Below the pieces are notes generated by a model. That model was given only the letters and a program-made list of their open reading frames with translations, was not told the DNA's origin and did not search any database. Shown here piece after piece: positions 40,840-49,748 of a DNA stretch of 64,000 bases. The stretch comes from an uncultured Lachnospiraceae bacterium (GTDB lineage: Bacteria; Bacillota; Clostridia; Lachnospirales; Lachnospiraceae). The stretch covers positions 6,524-70,523 of the forward strand of contig CAJUDY010000017.1 of the NCBI GenBank assembly GCA_910584945.1, written 5' to 3'. Numbering within the stretch: the stretch's first letter is position 1; each line of letters starts with the position of its first letter. The position numbers and the translations under genes are program-made.

Positions 40840-41906
40840 TACATCTCCACCTCCTTGCTGTTGGATATACGAACCTGGATAATGGATACACAGGCCAGCA
40901 CGATAAAGAAGAACACTGCCTTCGCCTGCCCAAGCGCATAGCTGTTCTTGGAGATGGCTGTATTATAGATATTGAGAGCCAGCATCTGTGTACCGTTGGT
41001 CAGATAACTTCCCATGAAATCTGCCACAGAACCTGTACCGTTGGTTAATGCCATGTTGACGTCGAACTGTTTGAACGCCGAGGTCAGAGTCAGGAAGGTA
41101 CAAATAGTAATGGTCGATGCGATCATGGGAATCTTGATCTTCATCAATGTCGTAATCGCATTGGCGCCGTCGATCTGGGATGCTTCCAGCACATCCTTCG
41201 GCACCGTGGTAAGTCCGGTCACGTAGATCAACATGATATAGCCGGCATACTGCCAGACGTATACGACGATGATGGCTGCAAAAGCAGTATTGGTGGCGGA
41301 CAGAATGGAATTCTGCATGTTCATGGTCTTGGCGGTGACCTGTACAAGCACATTGTTAAACGCAAACTGCCAGATATAGCCCAGTACGATACCGCCGATC
41401 AGGTTGGGAAGAAAATATGCCGCGCGGAAGAAGTTCACACCTTTCAGCTTGCTGGTACACAGAAGTGCCAGCGCAAAGCCAACCAGATTGACCAGAATGA
41501 TATTGAATACCACAAACAAAAAGGTAAGCAGAATCGACCAGATAAACGCCGGATCTTTGAACATGGACATATAGTTGGTGAATCCGATAAACTGATTGAA
41601 TTTAATGCCGTTCCAGTCCGTGAAGGAATAAAAGATACCCAAAAGAAGCGGGATAATCACCGTCACCGCAAAAGTAAAAAGCAACGGGAACAAAAAGATA
41701 AAATTAATAATGCTGCGATGATGTTCCACCGTCGGGATAAAATACAGCCCGACCAAAAAAACGATCGCTCCAAGAAGCAGCAGAGCCCCTCTTATGGGAT
41801 TCTCGCTGCCGCTGAAATCCATAACCAAAGCCGCCACCAGGCCGGCCGCACCGGCGATCAAAAGAACAAGAGACAGCATCTTTCTGCTTGTTGAGTTTTC
41901 AGACAT
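40839..41906 (-). CDS. Sugar ABC transporter permease (MalF/CUT1 type)
   Basis: The 355-residue protein has an N-terminal pair of extra membrane helices (about 10-65), then the six-helix permease core and the EAA loop (EASQIDGANAITTLMKIKIPM). Its layout resembles a shortened MalF without the large periplasmic loop, as is usual in Firmicutes. It lies between the binding-protein gene and MalG-type permease gene; a strong hairpin separates it from the former. Confidence 0.93.
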   Translation of the reverse strand: MSENSTSRKMLSLVLLIAGAAGLVAALVMDFSGSENPIRGALLLLGAIVFLVGLYFIPTVEHHRSIINFIFLFPLLFTFAVTVIIPLLLGIFYSFTDWNGIKFNQFIGFTNYMSMFKDPAFIWSILLTFLFVVFNIILVNLVGFALALLCTSKLKGVNFFRAAYFLPNLIGGIVLGYIWQFAFNNVLVQVTAKTMNMQNSILSATNTAFAAIIVVYVWQYAGYIMLIYVTGLTTVPKDVLEASQIDGANAITTLMKIKIPMIASTITICTFLTLTSAFKQFDVNMALTNGTGSVADFMGSYLTNGTQMLALNIYNTAISKNSYALGQAKAVFFFIVLACVSIIQVRISNSKEVEM

Positions 41907-41953
41907 ATTACAACTCCTCTCTTGGCTAAAATTTATTTCATATTATACAGAAA

Positions 41954-41984
41954 GCTGGACGGCGGCATACCACCGCCGTCCAGC
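41954..41984 (-). other. Intercistronic hairpin between the binding-protein and permease genes
   Basis: GCTGGACGGCGG (41954-41965) pairs perfectly with CCGCCGTCCAGC (41973-41984) around a seven-base loop, without a T run. Such hairpins stabilise binding-protein mRNA and lower permease output; that role is inferred. Confidence 0.8.
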
Positions 41985-42028
41985 CTGTACTTTGATGCGT
42001 GTTTCTATACAGTTATTTTAGAATTTCA

Positions 42029-43381
42029 TCAGTTCGCGTAGCAAGCCTGAACTACCTGCTGCATGGTCTTCACGAAACCTGCCGCATCCAGTCTGCCTGC
42101 CGCGTAGTCGTTGAACACCTGACCGGTGAAGTTCTGTGCCAGACCTTCTTTCATGCCAAGCCAATGCCATGCGGAGGTCTTGCCTGCGGTCTGATAGTCA
42201 ATGATGGTCTGTGCAAAGGGATCAGACGCCACATAGGTACAGGATTTGAACGGGCTGATAAAGCCGGCCTCTTCCACCAGCACCTGCTGAGCGGTAGACT
42301 CGGAACACCACTGAAGGAATGCCTTTGCCGCGTCTTTGTTGCCATCAGAGAACACTGCCCACCAGGACGGGGAGTTGGTCAGGATCGTATCCATGCCATC
42401 CTGGAACGCATAGGGAATCATACCGACCTTAAAGTTGCCTGCCGCCGCATAAGCGTCTGCGTCCGCAGTCGTCATGGTTGCGCCGATCCAGGAACCCTGG
42501 GTAACGAATGCGTATTTTCCGGACGCAAAGTTCAGGATCTGCTGATCATATGTACCGGATACCAGAAGCGCCGGATCGGAATACTGGTTCAGAAGACCCA
42601 CGAAATTCGCAAAGTCGGTCAGACGCGCTTCGTCGAGTTTTCCGCCGTCGTTTAGCATATCGATGTAGGTGGTATCTTCACGGTCCAGACCGCCGTCGAT
42701 ATAGTTTGCAAATACATGGTTACCGGTGGACCAGTACAGGTTCGTCGCCTCTGCGCAATACCCAACCACCGCGTCAATGCCAAGATCCGCTTTCTTCGAA
42801 TCCAGAGTCTCGAACGCAGTCTTGATCGCATCCGGTCCCGTCAGGGTCGCGGGATCGATCCCGGCCTTCTCAAGAATGTCTGCATTGTAAGCCAGACCCA
42901 CTGCCTCTACGGTATACGGGAAGCCGATGGTTCCATTGGCATCTACATATGCTGCATCCGTATCGGAAGCCCATGCCTCTCCGCTCATATCTTCCAGCAT
43001 GCCTTCCCAGTTCGCGAAGTCTGTCGCTCCGCCGTTTACGAAGATATCCGGCATATTGCCTGCCTGATAATAACCCTTCAGTGTTCCCTGGATGTCGATA
43101 CCGCCGCCCATGGACTCGATCTCTACGGTAACGCCGGTCTCTTCCTTATACATCTCCGCCAGCTTCTTCAGCTGCGCGTCGATCTCAATCTTACCGTTCA
43201 CCAGACGAATCGTATCTCCGGAAGCCGCCGAAGAGCCGCTGTCCTCAGAAGAACTGCTTTCCTCAGAACCGCCGTCTGACGCATTCGCGTCGGAGCCGCC
43301 GTCTGAAGAGCCGCCGCCGCACGCAACCAATCCCAATGTCATCATTGATGTCAACAGTACCGCAATTACTTTCCTTTTCAT
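42029..43381 (-). CDS. Lipoprotein sugar-binding protein of the first ABC importer
   Basis: The 450-residue protein has a lipoprotein signal ending LGLVAC (Cys21), a Gly/Ser/Asp/Glu-rich linker to about residue 55, and an extracellular solute-binding domain of the MalE/CUT1 type (MPDIFVNGGATDF, WSTGNHVFANYI, ASGKYAFVTQGSWIG). It captures the sugar outside the membrane. Nearby malQ, malL and GH13 genes point to maltodextrin or isomalto-oligosaccharide. Two operators flank its promoter. Confidence 0.92.
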   Translation of the reverse strand: MKRKVIAVLLTSMMTLGLVACGGGSSDGGSDANASDGGSEESSSSEDSGSSAASGDTIRLVNGKIEIDAQLKKLAEMYKEETGVTVEIESMGGGIDIQGTLKGYYQAGNMPDIFVNGGATDFANWEGMLEDMSGEAWASDTDAAYVDANGTIGFPYTVEAVGLAYNADILEKAGIDPATLTGPDAIKTAFETLDSKKADLGIDAVVGYCAEATNLYWSTGNHVFANYIDGGLDREDTTYIDMLNDGGKLDEARLTDFANFVGLLNQYSDPALLVSGTYDQQILNFASGKYAFVTQGSWIGATMTTADADAYAAAGNFKVGMIPYAFQDGMDTILTNSPSWWAVFSDGNKDAAKAFLQWCSESTAQQVLVEEAGFISPFKSCTYVASDPFAQTIIDYQTAGKTSAWHWLGMKEGLAQNFTGQVFNDYAAGRLDAAGFVKTMQQVVQACYAN

Positions 43382-43421
43382 TGTTTCCTCCTTTTAAGTG
43401 TGTATGACACCTTTTTTAGTT

Positions 43422-43439
43422 ACCTTTTGCGCATAAGGT
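43422..43439. promoter_or_regulatory. LacI-type operator O1 downstream of the binding-protein -10 box
   Basis: ACCTTTTGCGCATAAGGT is an imperfect palindrome with ACCTT/AAGGT ends and a central GCGC. It starts 12 bases after the -10 box. A near-identical copy lies at 43481-43498. Confidence 0.75.
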
Positions 43440-43450
43440 CTATGTTTTGT

Positions 43451-43479
43451 ATTTTACCATCATTTTTACCAAATGGCAA
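43451..43479 (-). promoter_or_regulatory. Promoter of the alpha-glucan importer operon
   Basis: TTGCCA (43474-43479) and TAAAAT (43451-43456) on the minus strand are 17 bases apart, 70 bases upstream of the binding-protein ATG, between two operators. Confidence 0.82.
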
Positions 43480-43480
43480 T

Positions 43481-43498
43481 ACCTTTTGCCCATAAGGT
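43481..43498. promoter_or_regulatory. LacI-type operator O2 next to the binding-protein -35 box
   Basis: ACCTTTTGCCCATAAGGT differs from O1 by one base. The two centres are 59 bases apart, so the pair could support a small DNA loop. The LacI-family gene upstream is the obvious candidate regulator. Confidence 0.75.
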
Positions 43499-43587
43499 TT
43501 GTATTTTTTTCGCATTATCTCATTTTTTTGTGCTTAGTGCGTACAACCCTTGATGATATTCGTCATATTGACGGAGAATACAAGATC

Positions 43588-43629
43588 AAAAAATGCATAC
43601 AGACGCCTTGCCGACATCCTGCATGCATT
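43588..43629 (-). terminator. Terminator of the LacI-type gene
   Basis: AATGCAT (43592-43598) and ATGCATT (43623-43629) with an inner CAG/CTG pair form the stem; the minus strand ends in a run of T residues. It isolates the regulator gene from the importer promoter. Confidence 0.75.
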
Positions 43630-43645
43630 CGTTCTTTTTCTACAT

Positions 43646-44662
43646 TTATTCAATCTGACGTACACTGTCGCGTACCATAATCTCTATAGGAAGCTTCACA
43701 TCCCACTCTGCCGGATCAGAACCCTTGATCATATCCAGCAGATATTCCACCGACATTTTCCCTTTTAATGTCACATCCTGTCTCACAGTCGTAAGCGCCG
43801 GCCGGACAATCCTGGATATCAGATTGTCATCAAAGCCGGTAATGGACAGATCTTCCGGTATCCGAACCCCATGATCGACAAGATAGGCCATCAGGGTTGC
43901 CGCGTAATAATCCGAACAGCACATAAAAGCGGTGTAGTTCTTTGACCGCTGCCAGACTTCCCGCAGACTTGACCCCTGTTCCATCATTCCCGGACGGAGG
44001 ATGATCAGGTCCTTCTCCCGCGCCTTTAATCCATGATCTTCCATAGCCTTTTGATGTCCTTTATAACGGATGTAATCCACACCCTCCATGTTATCAGCGA
44101 GAAAAGCAATGGCCCGATGTCCCTGCTCCAAAAGGTAACAGGTCATATCATAAGCCCCTTTTTCATCCTCAAGGCCGATATTGACATACTTCATCACTTC
44201 TCTTGGCGCATAGCTGTCAATCAGAACCATGGGCTTTTTATACCTGCTCTTCACCTGCACAAAATCGTCATGAAGCATACCGATCAGGATCAGCCCGTCC
44301 ACATTCCAGGTCAGCACATTTCTCAGGATCTCCCGGATATCATCCGCCGTATAGATCATGATATAATATCCCCGCGCACGAACCTCTGCTTCAATAGCGC
44401 CAAGAAGTTCTCCGAAAAACGGATCGGCAATCATATTCTCATACTTGTCCTTACGGCATTTCATTGCCACGCCGATGATTCTCGAACAATTCTGCGTCAG
44501 ACTCTGCGCGCTGATATTCGGAACATACTCATACTCCTCCAGAAGTTTCTCCACGCGCGCAACCGTTTTCTGCGATACTTCGCTGGTCTTTCCATGGATG
44601 ACGTTGGATACGGTGGTAGTACTGAGTCCCAGCATATCTGCCATATCTTTAATCGTTACCAT
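43646..44662 (-). CDS. LacI-family transcriptional regulator of the alpha-glucan operon
   Basis: The 338-residue protein has an N-terminal LacI helix-turn-helix (MVTIKDMADMLGLSTTTVSN) with the hinge YVPNISAQSLTQN, and a periplasmic-binding-protein-like effector domain. The start at 44662 is taken over an in-frame ATG 60 bases upstream because it begins the conserved domain and follows the promoter. It lies directly upstream of the importer genes and has its own promoter and terminator. The effector is probably a maltodextrin, by context. Confidence 0.92.
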   Translation of the reverse strand: MVTIKDMADMLGLSTTTVSNVIHGKTSEVSQKTVARVEKLLEEYEYVPNISAQSLTQNCSRIIGVAMKCRKDKYENMIADPFFGELLGAIEAEVRARGYYIMIYTADDIREILRNVLTWNVDGLILIGMLHDDFVQVKSRYKKPMVLIDSYAPREVMKYVNIGLEDEKGAYDMTCYLLEQGHRAIAFLADNMEGVDYIRYKGHQKAMEDHGLKAREKDLIILRPGMMEQGSSLREVWQRSKNYTAFMCCSDYYAATLMAYLVDHGVRIPEDLSITGFDDNLISRIVRPALTTVRQDVTLKGKMSVEYLLDMIKGSDPAEWDVKLPIEIMVRDSVRQIE

Positions 44663-44693
44663 AATACATGCCCCCATCAACACCTTTAGAGGA

Positions 44694-44722
44694 ATTTTAA
44701 CATAATCCAGCATATCTGGCAA
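44694..44722 (-). promoter_or_regulatory. Promoter of the LacI-type gene
   Basis: TTGCCA (44717-44722) and TAAAAT (44694-44699) on the minus strand are 17 bases apart, with hexamers identical to those of the importer promoter. No copy of the O1/O2 operator is seen here. Confidence 0.78.
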
Positions 44723-44865
44723 GAATCAAAAAGAGGGCCTTCATCCATATCACTTTATCTTCCTTTTTATCATCGCGCTGCTTTTTGATTATGCGGGACT
44801 CCGGGCACATTTTCCTCTTCTCAACCATTCGAACATTCTAATGAACTGAAGAGGCGGAAATACCA

Positions 44866-45900
44866 TTACGAATTTACAAAAATGATGTTGCCATGCACCA
44901 CCGGAAAAGAGATCCGCATCTCGCACCCTTCGCCCCACCGGGAGTGCGCTTCCATCGTCAGGTTCAGTTCCTTCGCCATCTCGCTGGCAAGATACAGGCC
45001 CATGCCGGTGGCCTTTTTGCGTTCTTCACCGGAATTTCCGGTAAACCCCTTCTCGAAAATATAAGGCAGATCGCAGCTTTTCACACCGATGCCGTTGTCC
45101 CGGATACTCAGGAGACAGCGTTCCCCCTGCTGCGCAAAAGAAAAAGAAAGTTCCGGCTCCGAACCGCAGTATTTGATGGAATTGCTGACGATCTGGCCCA
45201 GAAGAAATCGAAGTCCCCTCCGGTCTGAATAGACGGGATGGTCGGACAGGTCACATTGAATCCGGAACTGCTTTTCCAAAAGCAGCGGACGATAATCCTC
45301 CAGTACCTCGTCAAGGCAGACCCGAATCGAAAGGTGTTCAAATAAATAGTCCTTCCGAACCCCCTTTAACCGGGCGTAGAAGAGCATCTGGTCCACAGAT
45401 TCCTGCAGTCGGCCCCGGATATGGTCCAGCTTCAGCTGCATGTCTTCCGACAATTCCTCCCGGCGGTTGTCCAGAAGCAGCGTCAGCAGGGAGAGGGGCG
45501 TCTTGGCCTCATGGGCCCAGGCTTCCACATATTCCTCGTAGTCGTCAAGCTGCGTCTGCAGCGCGGCATAGACGTCCTGTCGGCTGCGCAGAATTTGGCC
45601 CAGCAACTGGACGGAGTCCCTCTGGGACAGGCTGACATTTTCGGACAGCACTTCTTCCTGGTATTCATTGGGTTGATGAAGAAAGTCTGCAAAGGCCCGT
45701 TTCTTTTTCTGCTCCTTAAATATCAATATCCGACATATGACGAAGAAGAGCAGGAGCGTGAACAGCAGAATCACCGCTGACATGGTGGAAAATGCCCGGG
45801 CGTCGGCGATCCACAAAAGCAGTGCTGCAAAGGCGTCGACGCCAAGCAGCAGAAGCAGCCACGGGAGATATTGGCGGAGGGGTTTTATCCATTGCTTCAT
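44866..45900 (-). CDS. BceS-type intramembrane-sensing histidine kinase
   Basis: The 344-residue kinase has two membrane helices (about 12-31 and 38-60) with almost no loop between them, then a HisKA helix with H130 in WAHEAKTPLSLL and a HATPase domain (VSNSIKYCG, RDNGIGV, KATGMGLYLASEMA). Kinases of this form do not sense the ligand alone; they read the state of a partner BceAB transporter, encoded here in the same operon. Its start overlaps the regulator stop (ATGA). Confidence 0.92.
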   Translation of the reverse strand: MKQWIKPLRQYLPWLLLLLGVDAFAALLLWIADARAFSTMSAVILLFTLLLFFVICRILIFKEQKKKRAFADFLHQPNEYQEEVLSENVSLSQRDSVQLLGQILRSRQDVYAALQTQLDDYEEYVEAWAHEAKTPLSLLTLLLDNRREELSEDMQLKLDHIRGRLQESVDQMLFYARLKGVRKDYLFEHLSIRVCLDEVLEDYRPLLLEKQFRIQCDLSDHPVYSDRRGLRFLLGQIVSNSIKYCGSEPELSFSFAQQGERCLLSIRDNGIGVKSCDLPYIFEKGFTGNSGEERKKATGMGLYLASEMAKELNLTMEAHSRWGEGCEMRISFPVVHGNIIFVNS

Positions 45901-46577
45901 AAGGTTTCTCCTTCTTTCAGGAGCCGGTACCCGATCCCGCGGACCGGGACGGGCTTAAGAGACATTCCGAGATTTGCCATGGTCTTTTTTAAGCGGGTCA
46001 GATTGACCTGGAGGGCGTTTTCGTCAATGAATTCCGTAGTTCCCCAGAGAGCGATACACAACGCCTCTCTGGGGACCGTTTCCTCCCCGTGACGCAGGAA
46101 CGCTTCCAGAAGCTTTCCCTGATTTTTGGGAAGGACGACGGAGCGGTTATGAATGTACAGCGTATAGGTCTGCCAGTCCAGCAGAAACCCCGGTCCTTCC
46201 AGCAGATTGGGACGGCCCTCATAGCGCTTGAGCACATTGGACACCCGAGCCAGGAGCCGCTCGCTCCGGCAGGGTTTGGTCAGATACTCGTCGGCTCCCA
46301 GCTCCAGCGCATGCAGTTCATCCCGCATCTGATCCCGGGAGGTAAGTACGAGAATCGGGACGGCGCTTTTCTGCTTGATCTCCCGGCAGATCTGAAATCC
46401 GCTTGCTCCGGGCAGATTCAGATCCAGCAGGACCAGATCGGGAGCCTGCGCAAGAAGCTGCCCGGCCGCCTGGTCAAACTCAGTGATCGCAAGGACGTTA
46501 TAACCGGCCTTCCGGAGAATGTCGGACAACTCTTCCCGCATAAAAAGTTCATCCTCTGCAATCGCAATACATTTCAT
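45897..46577 (-). CDS. BceR-type OmpR-family response regulator
   Basis: The 226-residue protein has a receiver domain with E8, D9 and phospho-acceptor D52 (LLDLNLPG), and a winged helix ending in LTRLKKTMANLGMSLKP. It pairs with the adjacent BceS-type kinase and should activate the transporter genes upstream in response to cell-wall-active peptides. Confidence 0.92.
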   Translation of the reverse strand: MKCIAIAEDELFMREELSDILRKAGYNVLAITEFDQAAGQLLAQAPDLVLLDLNLPGASGFQICREIKQKSAVPILVLTSRDQMRDELHALELGADEYLTKPCRSERLLARVSNVLKRYEGRPNLLEGPGFLLDWQTYTLYIHNRSVVLPKNQGKLLEAFLRHGEETVPREALCIALWGTTEFIDENALQVNLTRLKKTMANLGMSLKPVPVRGIGYRLLKEGETL

Positions 46578-46599
46578 GGATATCCCCCTTTACTTCCTG

Positions 46600-48663
46600 T
46601 CATTCTTCCCGCATCGGCACCGTCAGCGTCAGCAGATAGCGGTCGCTGGAACACTTTACCGCCGTCATATAAATCCATTCTACCACACAAAGCCCCAAAA
46701 TCATAGAGGCGGAAGCAATCATCAGTTCAGAGAGATTCCCTCTCATGTCGGAAGACAGGATTCCGGCGAACAGGGAACGAACGCCGAACAGGCTGCTGCA
46801 CGCGGCGACGGCGGCAGGGATACCGAAATACCAGTTGATCTGCTTCCTGGCAGATTGGCACAGCGTTTCATATGGGGCGCCAAGGCGGATCAGCGTCCGG
46901 TAGCGGCGATTTGACTTCTGCTGACTCATCAGGAACTGCACGCTGATCACTGTATTGGCAATGATCAGAAAGATAATGGCCAGATAAATGGTAAGATAAC
47001 TGGCCGCTACCATATAGAAGAGCTGCCGTCCCATATTCTGGAGATAACTTTCATAAGAAAGACCGGTCCTGTTCATCTGCTGATTCAGGTCGGAGATGAC
47101 CGTCAAAAGACTTCCCTTTTCTTTTGCGGATTCTGCCAGAATCCCGTCAAGATAGATCCCATAATGCCCCTGGGTGTAGTATGTGAAGCGGTCATCCGGA
47201 AGGATCAACGCAAAGGACAGGGTGAGGGACCGGTCCGTGACCAGATCGGTGGTCTGTACCTCTCCGGTGAGCCGGATTGTCTCCTGGTCCAGGACAACTT
47301 CCGGTTCTGTCTCCAGGATATAGTTTAGGAGCCGGCCCCGTCCATCACGCGTAAATTCGCGGTCCATATAGACCGCGGCCTCCTTAGGCCCCAGCGTCAG
47401 GGGCTCCATACCGGCGGCGGTCAGCAGCTGATTGTAGCTGTCAAGTGAGATCAGATAAGGATAGGTTTCGTAGCCAAGGTTATTCAGAAGCACATTCGTG
47501 GCCTCCGAGGGAGGCAGTTCTCTTATGGCGGACAGTATGGATTCCATCCGGAAAGCGTGCTCGTAGTCGTCCGTCGTGCGGATATGCCCTACCCGCATCT
47601 CGAACAAATGTTCAAAATATGGTTCCAGATGGTTCTCTTCCAGTGTCCGGCGCACAGACGCGGCTGCTTCTTCGCTTTCCAGGCCGGTAAAGGTGTAATC
47701 CAGCAAATGAGGTTCTGAATTTTTGTAAAAACGGAAGATGGACACACCGGCTCCAAAACAGCACAGGGCGGCCAGGATCAGCAGGGAGCAGACGGCAAGA
47801 GTGCCGGAACGCCGTACCACGGTCTCCTGGATCTGACGAAATTGAAAGATATGGAGCCGACGGTTATGGTTTCCGGAACGCAGGGCAAGCTCCATGGGCA
47901 AACGAAGTCCCATAAAGAGAGCGAAGGTTCCGAAAAGCCCCAGAAGGAGCGTTCGTCCCATGGGAAGGGCGCCGGACCATGCGATCCCTTGAATGGCCGC
48001 CCGATAGGAGACAGCCAGACAGAAGATTCCGGCGAAAAGACAGACGCCGTAAAAAAACGGGGATTGCTGCTTTTTGACTCCCTCCGGCATCTCCATCAGC
48101 AGAGAATCGATTTCCTGCCGACTGATTCTGCCGCTTAAGATCAAAAAGGCAGCCAATTTGATCAGAAGGAATCCTGCCGCCGTTCCAACCACTGCCTGGA
48201 GGGAGAAGGACACCCGATGGCCGATGATGCCGATGCCCACCAGCCTGGCGGTGATAAGACCCGTCAGTTCGGACAGAAGCACCGCGGAGGGCAGGCCGAT
48301 CAGCAGAGCCAGAAGGCTTCCCTGCAGATCTTCCATCAAAAGCAGGACGAACAGTTTCTTCCGGCGCATACCCAGCGTCAGATAGACACCGAACTCATGT
48401 CTGCGCCGCTCCAGCTGGTATTTGCTGGCGTAGTAGATCAGGAAGAAGAGGATCAGCAGGCTGATCCCGTAAAATACCGGAATGATGGTCAGGAGCTTGT
48501 CGATGGCCTGACTTTCCACCTGGTTTAAAAAGAGCATCACATCCTGCCGGGGCATGGACAGAATCATGTAAAATGCAAGGATCGTGACAAGAAGGGAGCC
48601 AAAGAACAGGCCGTTTTCCTTACGGTTCCGTCGGCTTCCCCGGGAAATCAGTTTAAAGAACAT
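46600..48663 (-). CDS. BceB-type ABC transporter permease
   Basis: The 687-residue protein has the FtsX-like permease layout of BceB: one N-terminal helix, a group of helices, a large extracellular domain of about 200 residues (about 315-520), and terminal helices. The start at 48663 (MFFKLISRGSRRNRKENGL) overlaps the end of the ATPase gene by 11 bases. BceAB transporters remove peptide antibiotics such as bacitracin from lipid II-cycle targets and signal flux to BceS. Confidence 0.92.
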   Translation of the reverse strand: MFFKLISRGSRRNRKENGLFFGSLLVTILAFYMILSMPRQDVMLFLNQVESQAIDKLLTIIPVFYGISLLILFFLIYYASKYQLERRRHEFGVYLTLGMRRKKLFVLLLMEDLQGSLLALLIGLPSAVLLSELTGLITARLVGIGIIGHRVSFSLQAVVGTAAGFLLIKLAAFLILSGRISRQEIDSLLMEMPEGVKKQQSPFFYGVCLFAGIFCLAVSYRAAIQGIAWSGALPMGRTLLLGLFGTFALFMGLRLPMELALRSGNHNRRLHIFQFRQIQETVVRRSGTLAVCSLLILAALCCFGAGVSIFRFYKNSEPHLLDYTFTGLESEEAAASVRRTLEENHLEPYFEHLFEMRVGHIRTTDDYEHAFRMESILSAIRELPPSEATNVLLNNLGYETYPYLISLDSYNQLLTAAGMEPLTLGPKEAAVYMDREFTRDGRGRLLNYILETEPEVVLDQETIRLTGEVQTTDLVTDRSLTLSFALILPDDRFTYYTQGHYGIYLDGILAESAKEKGSLLTVISDLNQQMNRTGLSYESYLQNMGRQLFYMVAASYLTIYLAIIFLIIANTVISVQFLMSQQKSNRRYRTLIRLGAPYETLCQSARKQINWYFGIPAAVAACSSLFGVRSLFAGILSSDMRGNLSELMIASASMILGLCVVEWIYMTAVKCSSDRYLLTLTVPMREE

Positions 48664-49426
48664 TGGCGCTTCCACCTCCCAACTGTGCCATGACGTTCAG
48701 AATCCGGGCGTAAAAGTCCTGCTGAGACTCTTCCGGAAGGTCCCGGCGAAGTTCATAGAAGATGACCCCGTCCTGAATGAACAGAATGCGCCGACAGTAG
48801 CTGGCGGCGTTGGAGTCATGGGTGACCATCAGAATCGTGGCCTTTTCCTCCTGATTCAGACCGGAGAGCTTCTCCATCAGCGCCTTCGCATTTTTGGAAT
48901 CCAGAGCGCCGGTGGGTTCATCCGCCAGAATGACGCCCGGTTTCAGGATCAGCGCCCGGGCGGCCGCGACCCGCTGTCTCTGTCCTCCGGACATCTGAGC
49001 AGGGAATTTTTGCAGGACGTCGGTGATTTCCAGATAAGACGCCAGTCGTCTGAGACGTTCCATACCTTCCTTCTCCGGTACACTGTGAAGCGACAAAGGC
49101 AGCAGGATGTTCTCCTGTCCGGTCAGATTGTCCAGCAGTTCAAAGTTCTGGAACAGATAGCCGATCTCTTTTCCCCGGTAGTCCGAAAGCGCCGCTCCTT
49201 TCAGACTCTGGATCTGTCGGCCTTTCATGGCGATGCTGCCGCTGTCCGGCCGGGTCACCGTGGCGATGCAGTTCAAAAGGGTGGACTTGCCGGACCCGCT
49301 GCTCCCCATGATCCCCAGAAATTCCCCGGGCATGACCTGAAAGGTGATTCCGTTGAGCGCCCTGGTCGGATTTTTTGATTTGCCGTAATATTTTTTCAAA
49401 GATTCGATCTTAAGTATAGGTTCCAT
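48653..49426 (-). CDS. BceA-type ABC transporter ATP-binding protein
   Basis: The 257-residue ATPase has Walker A GSSGSGKSTLLNCIATV, Q-loop region LFQNFELLDNLTGQENILLP, signature MSGGQRQRVAAARALIL and Walker B VILADEPTGALDS, all typical of the MacB/LolD/BceA group. I start at 49426 (MEPILKIESLKKYYG) rather than 39 bases upstream. It is the first gene of the four-gene module; a gene remnant lies just upstream. Confidence 0.93.
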   Translation of the reverse strand: MEPILKIESLKKYYGKSKNPTRALNGITFQVMPGEFLGIMGSSGSGKSTLLNCIATVTRPDSGSIAMKGRQIQSLKGAALSDYRGKEIGYLFQNFELLDNLTGQENILLPLSLHSVPEKEGMERLRRLASYLEITDVLQKFPAQMSGGQRQRVAAARALILKPGVILADEPTGALDSKNAKALMEKLSGLNQEEKATILMVTHDSNAASYCRRILFIQDGVIFYELRRDLPEESQQDFYARILNVMAQLGGGSANVL

Positions 49427-49490
49427 ATTTTTTCTCGTTCCCTCCTTTGGTTCTGGATCTATCATAGCACAGAGAGGGACGAAGGAACAC

Positions 49491-49652
49491 TTACAGTTGA
49501 TGAAAGGGAAGGTTCAGGAATTCTGCCGGAGAGTAGACGGGGAGAGGGGAAAATTTGTAATCTTTTATATTTCTGGCCGCAATACAGTCAGCACCAACAC
49601 GAATGGCTGTTTGTACCATAACAGCATCCTTCCATTGTATACTTGATTTTAG
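49491..49652 (-). pseudogene. Remnant of a PIN-domain toxin-like protein (C-terminal part)
   Basis: The minus strand encodes about 50 residues that read as the end of a VapC-like PIN domain: WKDAVMVQTAIRVGADCIAA, RNIKDYKFSPLPVYSPAEFL. The usual N-terminal half with the first catalytic Asp is absent; the frame upstream runs into the terminator of the ligase gene. No antitoxin gene is next to it. The region from 49427 to 49708 otherwise holds no gene. Confidence 0.6.
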
Positions 49653-49706
49653 TAAAAATAACAACGACATTATACTATATTTTACCCCCGCACTACGATG
49701 CCTTCG

Positions 49707-49743
49707 AAAAAGGCGGAAATCCTCCAACCGATTCCCGCCTTTT
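49707..49743 (-). terminator. Terminator of the NRPS-like cluster
   Basis: AAAGGCGG (49709-49716) pairs with CCGCCTTT (49736-49743), with AAAT/ATT pairs inside; the minus strand ends in a T run. It begins six bases after the ligase stop. Confidence 0.82.
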
Positions 49744-49748
49744 ATCAC

